NCBI RefSeq assembly: GCF_002735705.1
Contig: NZ_PDZL01000002.1
Location: 124,001 to 188,000, forward strand
Length of the DNA: 64,000 bases
Direction: 5' to 3'
Source of the DNA: Janthinobacterium sp. BJB426
Lineage (GTDB): Bacteria; Pseudomonadota; Gammaproteobacteria; Burkholderiales; Burkholderiaceae_D
Positions 43,290-52,866 of this stretch are shown piece by piece; positions within the stretch are counted from its first letter, which is position 1; every line of letters begins with the position of its first letter. A program made the position numbers and the translations under genes. The notes beneath the pieces were generated by a model that saw only the letters and a program-made list of their open reading frames with translations, ran no database searches and was not told where the DNA came from.

Positions 43290-44141
43290 ATGAGCAGCAA
43301 GGACAGCGGCAAGCAGGAACCCACGATCCTGGGTGTGGCCGAGGCCGGCGTGCCCTATGATGCGACGGGTGCGGCGGGTGCGGCGGGTGCGGATGGCGCT
43401 GACGCGGCCAGGTCGCCGCAATACCGCCCGCTGAACCTGGCCCGTCTGGCCGAACAGGGCATGCTCACGCAGGAAGGCGGACGCAGCTCGGTGGCCGAGG
43501 ATTTCCGCATCATCAAGCGCCCGCTGCTGCGCCAGGCCCGCGCCAGCGGCGCCGAGGCCATCCGCCACGGCAACCTGATCGTCGTCACCAGCGCCATGCC
43601 GGGCGAAGGCAAGACATATTGCGCCGTCAACCTGGCCATGAGCATCGCCATGGAAATGGATATCACGGTGCTGCTGGTCGACGCGGATGTGGCGCGCCCG
43701 TCCGTGCTGAAAGTGCTGGGCCTGGCACCGGAGCCGGGGCTGATGGACGTGCTGCTCGACCCGCAACTGGCCATGGGCGACGTGATCCTGAAAACCAACG
43801 TGGCCAACCTGAGCATCCTGCCCGCCGGGCGCAGCAACAAGCACGCGACGGAATTGCTGGCCAGCCGCGCCATGAGCCGCTTGCTGGCGGAAATTGCCAG
43901 CCGCTATGGCGACCGCGTCGTCGTCTTCGATTCGCCGCCCCTGCTGATCACCAGCGAAGCGCACGCGCTGGTCGGGCAGATGGGGCAAGTGGTGATGGTG
44001 GTCGAGGCGGAAACGACGACGCAGCACGCCGTCAAGGAAGCGCTGCGCCAGATCGAGTCGTGCGAACACATACATTTGATCTACAACAAGACCAAATCGT
44101 TCCCCGGCAACGACTACTACGGCTATGGCTATTACGATTAG
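43290..44141 (+). CDS. XrtA-associated tyrosine autokinase (BY-kinase)
   Basis: The 283-residue cytoplasmic kinase of the CpsD/CapB type has Walker A SAMPGEGKT, Walker A' VLLVDADVARPS and Walker B VVVFDSPPLL. A C-terminal tyrosine cluster (YYGYGYYD) is the autophosphorylation site. It regulates polymerisation by cycling its phosphorylation with the chain-length partner encoded upstream. The N-terminal linker contains a Gly-Ala-Ala repeat (residues 27-35) encoded by a 9-bp tandem repeat. The ribosome-binding site GGGGGGAG is purine-rich. It overlaps the barrel gene by 17 bases. Confidence 0.93.
   Translation: MSSKDSGKQEPTILGVAEAGVPYDATGAAGAAGADGADAARSPQYRPLNLARLAEQGMLTQEGGRSSVAEDFRIIKRPLLRQARASGAEAIRHGNLIVVTSAMPGEGKTYCAVNLAMSIAMEMDITVLLVDADVARPSVLKVLGLAPEPGLMDVLLDPQLAMGDVILKTNVANLSILPAGRSNKHATELLASRAMSRLLAEIASRYGDRVVVFDSPPLLITSEAHALVGQMGQVVMVVEAETTTQHAVKEALRQIESCEHIHLIYNKTKSFPGNDYYGYGYYD
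43368..43394 (+). repeat. 9-bp tandem repeat inside the BY-kinase gene
   Basis: About three copies of GGTGCGGCG encode the Gly-Ala-Ala linker before the kinase domain. It is frame-preserving, like the repeats in spoVR and the epimerase gene. Confidence 0.8.
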
Positions 44142-45654
44142 CGGCCGGGTTTCGCTGCCGCTGCTGCCGTTGCTGTCCCTGCTGATGCCCCTGCCGGCCG
44201 GCGCCGTCGACTGGCTGGTGAAGCCGTCGCTGCGCCTGCGCGAAAGCTATACGGACAATGCCTTGCGCGCGCCGCCCGGCCAGGCGCAAGCGGACTTCAT
44301 CACGGAAATCGCGCCCGCCATCGCCCTCATCGGCACAGGTCCCCGCCTGCGCGTGCACCTCGATTACAGCTGGCGCAAATACCTGTCCGGACAGCGTGCC
44401 GACACGGACAACCACGAACTGCACGCCTCGGCCGACGCCGAGCTGCTCAAGGACTGGTTCTTCATCGATGCGGACGCCAGCGTCAGCCGGCGCAACGTCT
44501 CGCCATTCGGCCCGCAACTGATCGACGACCTGCCCGACACGGACAATGCCAGCACCGTGCGCACCACCGGCATCAGCCCCTACCTGCGCCACCGTTTCCG
44601 CGGCCTTGCCACGGCCGAGCTGCGCTACACGCGCAACACGGTCGACAGCGGCGGCGACCTGCTGTCGATGCACAGCGATGAGCTGGAATTACTGCTCGGC
44701 GGCGAGCCGCGCGGCAAGGGCTGGACCTGGAACGCCAGCCACGACGTGCGCCGCACGCAGGACAGCAAGCTGGCCCCCGTGCGCATGCAGCGCAGCAGCG
44801 TAGGCCTGCGCTATCCGTTCAGCAGCAAATGGGCGGCCACGGCCAGCGGCGGCATGGAAAAGGAAGGCTATATCTCGACTTCCGGCAAGGCACCGGCGGG
44901 CCGCTTCTGGTCGCTGGGCGGCGTGTGGACGCCGTCGCCGCGCACCAGCGTGGCCTTCAGCACGGGCAAGCGCTTCTTTGGCACCACCTACAGCCTGGAT
45001 GCCACGTTCCTGCAGCGCCATACCAACTGGCAACTCAGTTACAGCGAAAACATCACCACCATGCCGACGCAGTTTTCGCGCCTGGGCGACCGCGATGCGG
45101 GCCGGCTGCTCGATCAATTATGGCGCGGCATCTTCCCGAATGCCCGCGACCGGCGCCTGCGCATCGATGCCTTCCTGCGCTACGCCAACAGCCTGGGGCC
45201 GGAACGGGGCGCCATCAATTACTTCAGCCACCGCTATTTCCTGCAAAAACAGCTGAAACTGACGATGGCGCGCGCCACGGCGAAAAGCACGATGATCGTC
45301 GGCGTCACGGCTGTCGACCGCACGGCGCAAACGGCCAGCGGCGTCGACAGCGGCTTGCTGCCCGGCGTGGAGTTCGGCAGCGAAGACCGCACGCGCCAGA
45401 TCGGCGGCAACGTGGGCTGGAACTGGCAAGCCAATTCCCGCACCAGCCTGAATGTCAATGCCGGCTACGCCGGCGTGCGTTCGCTGAGCGCGCCCCGGCG
45501 CGACAACAACATCACCGTGACGGCTGGCTACACGCGCATCCTGCAGCCGAACATGACGGCCAGCATCGACGTACGGCATACACGGCACGCCAGCAACCGC
45601 GGCGGAGACTACCGCGAAAACGGCGTCAGCGCCACGCTCACCATGCAATTCTAA
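44125..45654 (+). CDS. PEP-CTERM-associated outer-membrane beta-barrel protein (TIGR03016-like)
   Basis: The 509-residue protein has a signal peptide (about 26 residues, ending AGA) and alternating amphipathic strands through to a C-terminal TLTMQF, the BAM signal. Sequence and position match the family of outer-membrane proteins tied to exosortase A loci (LRESYTDNALRAPPGQAQADFITEIAPAI). It probably forms the final outer-membrane passage or anchor for the polymer. The start overlaps the kinase gene by 17 bases, indicating coupled translation. Confidence 0.87.
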   Translation: MAITISGRVSLPLLPLLSLLMPLPAGAVDWLVKPSLRLRESYTDNALRAPPGQAQADFITEIAPAIALIGTGPRLRVHLDYSWRKYLSGQRADTDNHELHASADAELLKDWFFIDADASVSRRNVSPFGPQLIDDLPDTDNASTVRTTGISPYLRHRFRGLATAELRYTRNTVDSGGDLLSMHSDELELLLGGEPRGKGWTWNASHDVRRTQDSKLAPVRMQRSSVGLRYPFSSKWAATASGGMEKEGYISTSGKAPAGRFWSLGGVWTPSPRTSVAFSTGKRFFGTTYSLDATFLQRHTNWQLSYSENITTMPTQFSRLGDRDAGRLLDQLWRGIFPNARDRRLRIDAFLRYANSLGPERGAINYFSHRYFLQKQLKLTMARATAKSTMIVGVTAVDRTAQTASGVDSGLLPGVEFGSEDRTRQIGGNVGWNWQANSRTSLNVNAGYAGVRSLSAPRRDNNITVTAGYTRILQPNMTASIDVRHTRHASNRGGDYRENGVSATLTMQF

Positions 45655-45664
45655 GGAGCCCGCA

Positions 45665-46825
45665 ATGTCCGACCCCTCGCTTTCCGCCGCCGCGCCGGCG
45701 CACCTGCTGTGCGTGGTGGCCGCGCGCCCCAACCTGATGAAGATGGCGCCCATCCTGGCCGCCATGGCCCGCCAGGCGAGCGCCGTGCGCGTGACCTTGC
45801 TGCATACCGGCCAGCATTACGACACGGCCATGAACGCACAGCTGTTTATGGACCTGGAGCTGCGCCCGCCCGACATCTGCCTCGACGTCGGCTCCGGCAA
45901 CCATGCGCAGCAGACGGCCGAGATCATGCGCCGCTTCGACGCCGTGCTCGACGCGCAGCCGCCGCTGGCGCCCGATGCCGTGCTGGTGGTGGGCGACGTC
46001 AATTCCACCCTCGCGTGCGCGCTGGTGGCGGCCAAGCGCGGCACGCCCGTGATCCATGTCGAGGCGGGCCTGCGCAGCGGCGACCGGCGCATGCCCGAGG
46101 AAATCAACCGCGTGCTGACGGACCAGTTATCAAGCCTGCTGCTGACCAGCGAGGAAGGCGCGCGCGCCAACCTGCTGCGCGAAGGCATCGCGCCCGAACG
46201 CATCCATTTTACGGGCAACGTCATGATCGACAGCCTGCGGCAGCAGCTGCCGCGCGCCGTAACGCCCGCCGCCACCCTGCGCACCCACGGCCACGCCTGC
46301 CCGCCCGCGTACGGCCTGCTGACCCTGCACCGCCCCTCGAACGTGGATGACCCGGCGCAGCTCGAAGCCCTGCTGCAGGCGCTGGGACAATTGTCAGTCC
46401 GGCTGCCGCTGCTGTTTCCCATCCACCCGCGCACCCTGGCTGGCTTGCGCCTGGCGGGCCTGGAACCGCTGCTGGCGCGGCATGCCATCGCCTGCCTGCC
46501 GCCGCTGGGCTACCTGGAAATGCTGGGCCTGATGCAGGACGCCCGCCTGGTGCTGACGGATTCGGGCGGCGTGCAGGAAGAAAGCACGGCCCTGGGCGTG
46601 CCCTGCCTGACCTTGCGCGACAATACGGAGCGGCCTATCACCGTCAGCGCTGGCACGAATACCCTGGCCGGCACGCAGCCGGCCGCCATTCTGGCGCTGG
46701 CGCGGGGCATCCTGGACACGGGCGGCAAGCGCGGCCGCCTCCCGCCCCTGTGGGATGGCCACGCGGCCGAGCGCATCGCCGCCGTCATCGCACCCTGGCT
46801 GGCGGCGCGCCGGGGGGCGCCATGA
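45665..46825 (+). CDS. wecB: UDP-N-acetylglucosamine 2-epimerase (non-hydrolysing)
   Basis: The 386-residue GT-B-fold epimerase interconverts UDP-GlcNAc and UDP-ManNAc. Motifs include ARPNLMKMAPI, HTGQHYD, HVEAGLRSGDRRMPEEINR (catalytic Asp/Glu region), LTLHRPSNVD and LTDSGGVQEESTALGVPCLTLRDNTERPIT. It has AAGGAG upstream. With the dehydrogenase/epimerase pair it implies an amino-sugar-rich polymer. It overlaps the deacetylase gene by 4 bases (ATGA). Confidence 0.95.
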   Translation: MSDPSLSAAAPAHLLCVVAARPNLMKMAPILAAMARQASAVRVTLLHTGQHYDTAMNAQLFMDLELRPPDICLDVGSGNHAQQTAEIMRRFDAVLDAQPPLAPDAVLVVGDVNSTLACALVAAKRGTPVIHVEAGLRSGDRRMPEEINRVLTDQLSSLLLTSEEGARANLLREGIAPERIHFTGNVMIDSLRQQLPRAVTPAATLRTHGHACPPAYGLLTLHRPSNVDDPAQLEALLQALGQLSVRLPLLFPIHPRTLAGLRLAGLEPLLARHAIACLPPLGYLEMLGLMQDARLVLTDSGGVQEESTALGVPCLTLRDNTERPITVSAGTNTLAGTQPAAILALARGILDTGGKRGRLPPLWDGHAAERIAAVIAPWLAARRGAP

Positions 46826-47682
46826 CGCCGCCGCCTTCCTCTTTGATATTGCGCAATGCGCTCACCATCGACGTGGAAGACTATTTCCAGGTGTCCGCCT
46901 TCGCGCCGCACATCGCGCGCGCCGACTGGCCCCGCCTGGAATGCCGGGTCGAGGCGAATATCGAGCGCATCCTGTTGCTGCTGGAAAGCCGCCGCATCCA
47001 CGCCACCTTTTTTACCCTGGGCTGGATCGCCGAGCGCTATCCGGCCATGCTGCGCCGTATCGCGGCGGCCGGGCACGAAGTGGCCAGCCACGGCTATGCG
47101 CACCTGCGCGCCTGCGACCAGTCGGCCGCGCAATTCGCCGACGATGTGCGCCACAGCAAGACCATCCTCGAGCAGATAACGGGGCTGGCCGTGCACGGCT
47201 ACCGGGCGCCCAGCTTTTCCATCGGCGCGGCCAATCTGTGGGCCTTCGACGTGCTGCAGGAAGCGGGCTACCGCTACAGTTCCAGCATCTACCCGATCCG
47301 CCACGACCACTACGGCATGCCGGATTCCCCCCGCTTCGGCTGGCGGCCGCGGGGAGCGCACGGCGTGCTGGAATTGCCCGTCAGCACAGTACGCTTGCGC
47401 GGGCGCAACCTGCCGGCCGGCGGCGGCGGCTATTTTCGATTGATGCCGTATGCACTGTCGCGCTGGCTTTTGCGACGCATCAATTCGCGCGACGGGCAAG
47501 CTGGCATATTCTATTTTCATCCCTGGGAACTCGATCCCGGCCAGCCGCGCCCGACGGGCTTGAGCGCCAGGACGCGCTTTCGCCACTACCTGAACCTGGG
47601 GTGCATGGAAGCGCGGCTGGGGCGCTTGACGCGCGATTTCTCCTGGGACCGCATGGACCGTATTTTTCTGGAAAGCACATGA
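46822..47682 (+). CDS. XrtA-type polysaccharide deacetylase
   Basis: The 286-residue NodB-fold protein with C-terminal DUF3473 extension has metal and catalytic motifs TIDVEDYFQV, GHEVASHGYAH and YRAPSFSIG. FYFHPWELDPGQPR is the family C-terminal signature. It should remove N-acetyl groups from the polymer or its lipid-linked intermediate. No signal peptide is present. The start at 46822 is coupled to the wecB stop, and its own stop overlaps the next start. Confidence 0.93.
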   Translation: MTPPPSSLILRNALTIDVEDYFQVSAFAPHIARADWPRLECRVEANIERILLLLESRRIHATFFTLGWIAERYPAMLRRIAAAGHEVASHGYAHLRACDQSAAQFADDVRHSKTILEQITGLAVHGYRAPSFSIGAANLWAFDVLQEAGYRYSSSIYPIRHDHYGMPDSPRFGWRPRGAHGVLELPVSTVRLRGRNLPAGGGGYFRLMPYALSRWLLRRINSRDGQAGIFYFHPWELDPGQPRPTGLSARTRFRHYLNLGCMEARLGRLTRDFSWDRMDRIFLEST

Positions 47683-48761
47683 TGCACGAGGCCAGCCTTG
47701 CTCCCGACCCGCTACAGTCCCGCGCCGCCATCGCCGTGCGGTCTATGCAGGGGCACGAGCATGCGCGCTGGGATGCCTTTGTCGACACGTGCCCGGAAGC
47801 GACCTTCTTTCACCGGGCCGGCTGGCAAACCATCATGCAGCAAGGTTTTAACCACGACAGCTATTTTTTGTACGCGGAACAGCACGGGCGTATCGCCGGC
47901 GTGCTGCCGCTGGCCCATGTGCGCAGCCGTTTGTTCGGTTCGGCCCTCGTCTCGCTGCCGTTTTGCGTGTACGGCGGCATGGCCGGCGGCAGCGCGGCCG
48001 TGCGACTGGCCCTCGACGACGCGGCACTGGCGCTGGCCCGGCGCCTCGGCGTGGGGCACCTGGAATACCGCTGGCGCGAAGTGGACGAAAATCCGGCTTC
48101 GCCCTGGCTGCAAAAAACCCTGTACGCGACCTTCCGCCGCCCCTTGCTGCCCGATGCGGAACAGAATCTGCTGGCCATTCCCCGCAAGCAGCGCGCCGTC
48201 GTGCGCAAGGCCATGGCTGGCGGCCTGCACAGCGCCGTTGATTATGACCTCCACCATTTTTACCCGATCTACGCGGCCAGTGTGCACCGACTCGGCACGC
48301 CCGTCTTCGCGCGCCGCCATTTTGCCATGCTGCGCACGGTGTTTGGCGACGCCTGCCAGATCCTCACCGTGTACCACGGCCAGCAGGCGCAAGCGAGCGT
48401 GCTGCTGTTCTATTTCCGCGATGAAGTATTGCCATATTACGGTGGCGGCAGCGTGCTGGCGCGCAGCACGGGCGCCAACGACTTCATGTACTGGGAAGCG
48501 ATGCGCCGCGCCTGCGCGCACGGCTACCGCCTGTTCGATTTCGGCCGCAGCAAGCTCGGTACCGGGGCATACGATTTCAAGAAGAACTGGGGTTTTACGC
48601 CGCAGCCGCTGCCGTACGCCTACCAGCTCGTGCGCGCCAGGGCCTTGCCGGAAGTCAATCCACTGAATCCGAAATACGCGCTGTTCATCCGCGCCTGGCG
48701 CCGCCTGCCGCTGCCGCTGGCCAACCTGCTGGGGCCGCACATCGTGCGGCAACTGGGCTAA
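47679..48761 (+). CDS. XrtA-associated FemAB-like protein
   Basis: The 360-residue protein has the FemAB/GNAT double fold: FFHRAGWQTIMQQGF, RVLPLAHVRSRLFG-like strands, and the C-terminal LFDFGRSKLGTGAYDFKKNWGF. FemAB relatives transfer aminoacyl groups from tRNA. In exosortase A loci the protein is presumed to decorate the polysaccharide with an amino acid. The start overlaps the deacetylase stop; a second ATG follows at once. The acceptor is unknown. Confidence 0.9.
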   Translation: MMHEASLAPDPLQSRAAIAVRSMQGHEHARWDAFVDTCPEATFFHRAGWQTIMQQGFNHDSYFLYAEQHGRIAGVLPLAHVRSRLFGSALVSLPFCVYGGMAGGSAAVRLALDDAALALARRLGVGHLEYRWREVDENPASPWLQKTLYATFRRPLLPDAEQNLLAIPRKQRAVVRKAMAGGLHSAVDYDLHHFYPIYAASVHRLGTPVFARRHFAMLRTVFGDACQILTVYHGQQAQASVLLFYFRDEVLPYYGGGSVLARSTGANDFMYWEAMRRACAHGYRLFDFGRSKLGTGAYDFKKNWGFTPQPLPYAYQLVRARALPEVNPLNPKYALFIRAWRRLPLPLANLLGPHIVRQLG

Positions 48762-48776
48762 GCAAGGGGACCCACC

Positions 48777-50072
48777 ATGCGCGAACTGCTCTTCCTCACC
48801 CACCGCCTGCCATATCCGCCCAACAAGGGCGACAAGATACGCTCGTGGCACATGCTGCAATACCTGAGCCGGCATTTCCGCGTGCACCTGGGCTGCTTCA
48901 TCGACGATGACGACGACTGGCAGCACGCGAAAACCGTGGCGGCCCTGTGCGCCAGCACGCGCTTCATCGCTTTACAGCGCGGCACGGCCCGCTGGCGCGC
49001 CATGCAGGCGCTGCTGGGCCGCCAGGCCATGAGCGTGCACTATTACCGCGATACACGGCTGCTGCAATGGGTCGACGGCTTGCTGTCCGGCGGCAAGGTG
49101 CGCCATGCGCTGGCCTTTTCCGGACCCATGGCGCAATACATCGACGGCAGCGCGGGCCGCGCCCTGCACCGCGTGATCGATTTCGTCGACGTCGATTCCG
49201 ACAAATGGCGCCAGTACGGCGACAGCAAACCCTGGCCCATGTCGCTGCTGTACCGGCGCGAAGCGCAGCTGCTGCTGCAGTACGAGCGCCATATCGCCCA
49301 GCAATTCACGGCCGCCAGCTTCGTTTCGCCGGCCGAGGCGGCCCTGTTCCGCCAATGCGCGCCGATGGCGCGGCGCAAGACGGGACATTTCAATAACGGC
49401 GTCGACTCGGCGTATTTCGCGCCCCTGCCGGCCCAGCCCGGCGTGTATCCGGCGGGCGTGCAGGCGCTGGTATTTACGGGCGCCATGGATTACTGGCCGA
49501 ACATCGACGCCGTGCAATGGTTCGTGCGCCACGTCTGGCCCGCGCTGCGGCGCCAGTTTCCCCAGTTGCAGTTCTATATCGTCGGCAACGCGCCCGTGCC
49601 CGCCGTGACGGCGCTGGCCAGGATTCCCGGCGTGGTGGTGACGGGCAAGGTGCCCGACATCCGGCCCTACCTGGCCGGCGCGGCCCTGGCCGTGGCGCCC
49701 CTGCGCATCGCCCGCGGCGTGCAAAACAAGGTGCTGGAAGCGATGGCGATGGGCAAGATCGTGCTGGCCACGCCGCAGGCGCTGGAAGGCATCACCGCCC
49801 AGCCGGGCCTGGAACTGCTGCTGGCGCGCGACGACGCCGAATTCATCCACCATGCCGCGCGCGTGCTGCGCCAAGTCCAGAGCGACGCGGCCGACGGGAG
49901 CGGTGCGGCCATGGGCGCGGCGGCGCGCCAGCTGGTCTTGCAGGATTACAACTGGGAACGCAACCTGCAGGGCCTGGGCGCCATGCTGGGCCTGCCTGGC
50001 GGGACCGAAGCCGAGGCCGCTGCCAGCGGGATCGCCGCGCCCTTGCTGCCCGTGCGGGAACCCTCCACATGA
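48777..50072 (+). CDS. XrtA-associated glycosyltransferase (TIGR03087-like)
   Basis: The 431-residue GT-B glycosyltransferase opens with ELLFLTHRLPYPPNKGDKIRSWH, the hallmark of this exosortase-linked family. The GT4 donor-binding half contains VFTGAMDYWPNIDAV, PGVVVTGKVPDIRPYL and GVQNKVLEAMAMGK. It should add one sugar of the repeat unit on the cytoplasmic face of the membrane. The start codon follows AAGGGGA. The gene ends with ATGA overlap into exosortase A. Confidence 0.92.
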   Translation: MRELLFLTHRLPYPPNKGDKIRSWHMLQYLSRHFRVHLGCFIDDDDDWQHAKTVAALCASTRFIALQRGTARWRAMQALLGRQAMSVHYYRDTRLLQWVDGLLSGGKVRHALAFSGPMAQYIDGSAGRALHRVIDFVDVDSDKWRQYGDSKPWPMSLLYRREAQLLLQYERHIAQQFTAASFVSPAEAALFRQCAPMARRKTGHFNNGVDSAYFAPLPAQPGVYPAGVQALVFTGAMDYWPNIDAVQWFVRHVWPALRRQFPQLQFYIVGNAPVPAVTALARIPGVVVTGKVPDIRPYLAGAALAVAPLRIARGVQNKVLEAMAMGKIVLATPQALEGITAQPGLELLLARDDAEFIHHAARVLRQVQSDAADGSGAAMGAAARQLVLQDYNWERNLQGLGAMLGLPGGTEAEAAASGIAAPLLPVREPST

Positions 50073-51652
50073 GCGTGCAACTCGACCAGGTGGCCCGCTT
50101 GCCGGACGCGGCCGTCTGGCCGCACGGGAACCGGCATGGCCAGCGGCAAGCCATGCTGCTCCTGCTGCTGGCCCTGGCCGCCGTCGCGCTGCTGTATCAC
50201 GCCACCTTCTGGTCGATGGTGGAATTGTGGTCGCGTTCGCAAACCTTCGCGCACGGCTTCTTGATCGTGCCCATCAGTTGCTGGCTGGCCTGGCGCCAGC
50301 GCGCCCGTCTGGCTGCGCTGACGCCCCGGCCGTCGGGGCCGGGCTTGCTGCTGCTCGGTGCGCTGGGCCTGGCCTGGCTGCTGGCCGACGCCGCCAACGT
50401 GCCCGTGGTGGAACAATATGCGGCCACGGCCATGCTGCCCGCCTGCGTGCTGGCCATCCTCGGCTGGCCGGCCGTGCGCCTGCTGGCCTTTCCGCTGACG
50501 TATCTGTTTCTTGCCGTGCCGTTTGGCGAAGTGTTCCTGGAACAGCTGATCGACTTCACGGCCACCTTCACCGTCACCGCGCTGCAATGGACGGGCGTGC
50601 CCGTGTTCCGCGATGGCAGCAATTTTTCTCTACCCACCGGCAACTGGTCGGTGGTGGAAGCGTGCAGCGGCTTGCGCTACCTGATCGCCGCGCTGGCCCT
50701 GGGCGCCCTGTTCGCCCATGTCAACTTCCACAGCACGCGGCGGCGCGTAGCCGTCATGGCCGCCGCGCTGCTCGTGCCCATCCTTGCCAATGGCGTGCGC
50801 GCCTACCTGATCGTGATGCTGGGCCACCTGAGCAACATGCGCCTGGCCGTGGGCGTCGACCACCTGATCTACGGCTGGCTGTTCTTCGGCCTGGTCGCGC
50901 TGCTGCTGTTCTGGCTGGCCGCGCGCTGGCGCGAATTGCCGCTGGCGCGCGCCGCCTTGCCACCCACCCGGCCGGGCGCCAGCGCCGCTGCGGCCACCCC
51001 GCGCGCCGTCGTGCGCGCCAGCATCGCCTGCCTGCTGCTGGCGGTGCTGTGGCCGGCGCTGGCCCTGGCCAGCCACCGCGACGACAACGCCAGGCTTCCG
51101 GCCATTGTGCTGGCCTTGCCCGATCCGCCCGCCTGGCATCGCCTGCCCGCTGTTCCTCCTGCCTGGCAAGCGCCGTATGCGGGCAATCCCGCGCGGTTTG
51201 CCGCCACGTATGCGCGCCAGGACGGCGACGGCGCGCCCGTGGGGCTGCAACTGCACTGGTATGCGCGCCAGGCGCGCGATGCCGAACTGCTGACGCACCA
51301 GCCCTTGCCCTACGGCGCGCGCTGGACGCCCCTGGCGCAGCGCGTGCGGCACGTCGACTTGTCCGGCGGATCCATCGGCGTGCGCGAAAGCGTGCTGGCC
51401 CACGGCGGCGAACGCCTGCTGCTGTGGCGCGTGTATCGCCAGGGCGGCATCGTCACGGCCAGGCCCGCGCTGGTAAAACTGCTGCTGGCGCAAGCCAAGC
51501 TGCTGGGCAGGCGCCAGGATGGCGCCGACCTCATCGTCTTTGCCGTCTACGACGAGCTGGCGCCGCCACCGCGCGCGCAGCTGCAAGCCTTCCTGCGGGC
51601 GGCGCTGCCCGTCATCGAACAACGCTTGCAGGAGTTGCCGCATGGCCCTTGA
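50069..51652 (+). CDS. xrtA: Exosortase A with fused EpsI domain
   Basis: The 527-residue membrane protein has about eight transmembrane segments in its N-terminal 310 residues. The exosortase catalytic residues are Cys199 in VVEACSGLRYL, Arg244 in ANGVRAYLIV and His253 in MLGH. The C-terminal 200 residues form the periplasmic EpsI/DUF3485 domain (AHGGERLLLWRVYRQGG), as in XrtA of other Burkholderiales. Exosortase A cleaves PEP-CTERM tails of secreted proteins in the inner membrane. No PEP-CTERM protein is visible in this window, so its substrates lie elsewhere. It overlaps the next gene by 11 bases. Confidence 0.94.
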   Translation: MSVQLDQVARLPDAAVWPHGNRHGQRQAMLLLLLALAAVALLYHATFWSMVELWSRSQTFAHGFLIVPISCWLAWRQRARLAALTPRPSGPGLLLLGALGLAWLLADAANVPVVEQYAATAMLPACVLAILGWPAVRLLAFPLTYLFLAVPFGEVFLEQLIDFTATFTVTALQWTGVPVFRDGSNFSLPTGNWSVVEACSGLRYLIAALALGALFAHVNFHSTRRRVAVMAAALLVPILANGVRAYLIVMLGHLSNMRLAVGVDHLIYGWLFFGLVALLLFWLAARWRELPLARAALPPTRPGASAAAATPRAVVRASIACLLLAVLWPALALASHRDDNARLPAIVLALPDPPAWHRLPAVPPAWQAPYAGNPARFAATYARQDGDGAPVGLQLHWYARQARDAELLTHQPLPYGARWTPLAQRVRHVDLSGGSIGVRESVLAHGGERLLLWRVYRQGGIVTARPALVKLLLAQAKLLGRRQDGADLIVFAVYDELAPPPRAQLQAFLRAALPVIEQRLQELPHGP

Positions 51653-52856
51653 CCTCGTTAGCGTCGGCACACGGGAAGCCGGTGTAGCGGCCAGCACGGC
51701 CCCGCTGATCGTGCACGTGATCCACCAGCTCGACGTGGGCGGGCTGGAAAACGGCCTCGTCAACCTGATCAACCACTTGCCGCCCGAACGCTACCGGCAC
51801 GCCATCGTCTGCCTGAAGAATGCCACCGCGTTTCGCCAGCGCCTGACCACGCCGGGTGTCGATGTGATCAGCCTGGACAAGCGCGAAGGCAAGGATTGGC
51901 GCCACTACCTGCACCTGTACCGCGTGCTGAAACGGTTGCAGCCGGCGCTCGTGCACACGCGCAACCTGGGCTGCCTCGAAGCACAGCTGCTGGCCTGCCT
52001 GGCCGGCGTGCGCCTGCGCGTGCATGGCGAACACGGGCGCGACATGAGCGACTTGCACGGCACCCGCCGCAAATACCGGCTGCTGCGCAAATGCATGCTG
52101 CCGCTGGTGCAGCACTTCATCGCCGTCAGCGCCGACCTGGGGCAATGGCTGGTGGACGCCATCGGCGCGGCCCCCGCGCAGGTGTCGCACATCGGCAATG
52201 GCGTCGACAGCGTGCAGTTCCATCCGCGCCTGGGACCGCCGGCCGCCGTGGGCCCGCCCGGCTTCCTGTGCAACGGCACCTTCGTCATCGGCAGCGTGGG
52301 CCGCATGGCGGCCGTCAAGGATCACGCCTCGCTGGTGCACGCCTTTTTGCTGTTGCTGGCGCAGCCAGGCGCCCGCGCGCGCCTGCGCCTGCTCATCGTC
52401 GGCGACGGGCCATGCCGCCAGGCTTGCCTGGACCTGCTGCAGCAGGCCGGCGTGGCACACCTGGCCTGGCTGCCCGGCGCACGCGACGACGTGGCGCAGC
52501 TGCTGCGCGCCATGGACCTGTTCGTGCTGCCATCGCTGGCCGAAGGCAGCTCGAACACCATCCTCGAAGCAATGGCGACGGGGCTGCCCATCGTCGCCAC
52601 GCAGGTGGGGGGCAATGCGGAACTGGTGCAGTCGGGCTGGAGCGGCACCCTGGTGCCGCCCGGTTCGCCCGAGATGCTGGCCGACGCCATGCTCGATTAC
52701 TACAGCATGCCCGAACTGGGCCCGCGCCACGGCGCGCGCGGGCGGCGCCAGGTGCTGGCCGAACACAGCCTGCCCGCCATGGCCGGCGCCTACCTGGCCG
52801 TGTACGACCGGCTGACGGGCGCGCGCCAGCCCTCTCCCCTGTCCACCACTCCCTGA
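51642..52856 (+). CDS. XrtA-associated glycosyltransferase (TIGR03088-like)
   Basis: The 404-residue GT4 glycosyltransferase has a Rossmann N-half with LDVGGLENGLVNLINHLPPERY and a donor-binding half with VGRMAAVKDH, LLIVGDGPCRQ and LPSLAEGSSNTILEAMATGLPIVATQVGG (EX7E motif). The start at 51642 has GGAG upstream and overlaps xrtA by 11 bases. It assembles the repeat unit in the cytoplasm. The donor sugar is not known. Confidence 0.92.
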   Translation: MALDLVSVGTREAGVAASTAPLIVHVIHQLDVGGLENGLVNLINHLPPERYRHAIVCLKNATAFRQRLTTPGVDVISLDKREGKDWRHYLHLYRVLKRLQPALVHTRNLGCLEAQLLACLAGVRLRVHGEHGRDMSDLHGTRRKYRLLRKCMLPLVQHFIAVSADLGQWLVDAIGAAPAQVSHIGNGVDSVQFHPRLGPPAAVGPPGFLCNGTFVIGSVGRMAAVKDHASLVHAFLLLLAQPGARARLRLLIVGDGPCRQACLDLLQQAGVAHLAWLPGARDDVAQLLRAMDLFVLPSLAEGSSNTILEAMATGLPIVATQVGGNAELVQSGWSGTLVPPGSPEMLADAMLDYYSMPELGPRHGARGRRQVLAEHSLPAMAGAYLAVYDRLTGARQPSPLSTTP

Positions 52857-52866
52857 AAGGCCACCC

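Noticed and set aside
46755..48761. A single 668-residue protein spanning the deacetylase region and the FemAB-like gene
   Set aside because: The first half is an out-of-frame shadow of the deacetylase gene; the true start is the ATG at 47679 overlapping the deacetylase stop.
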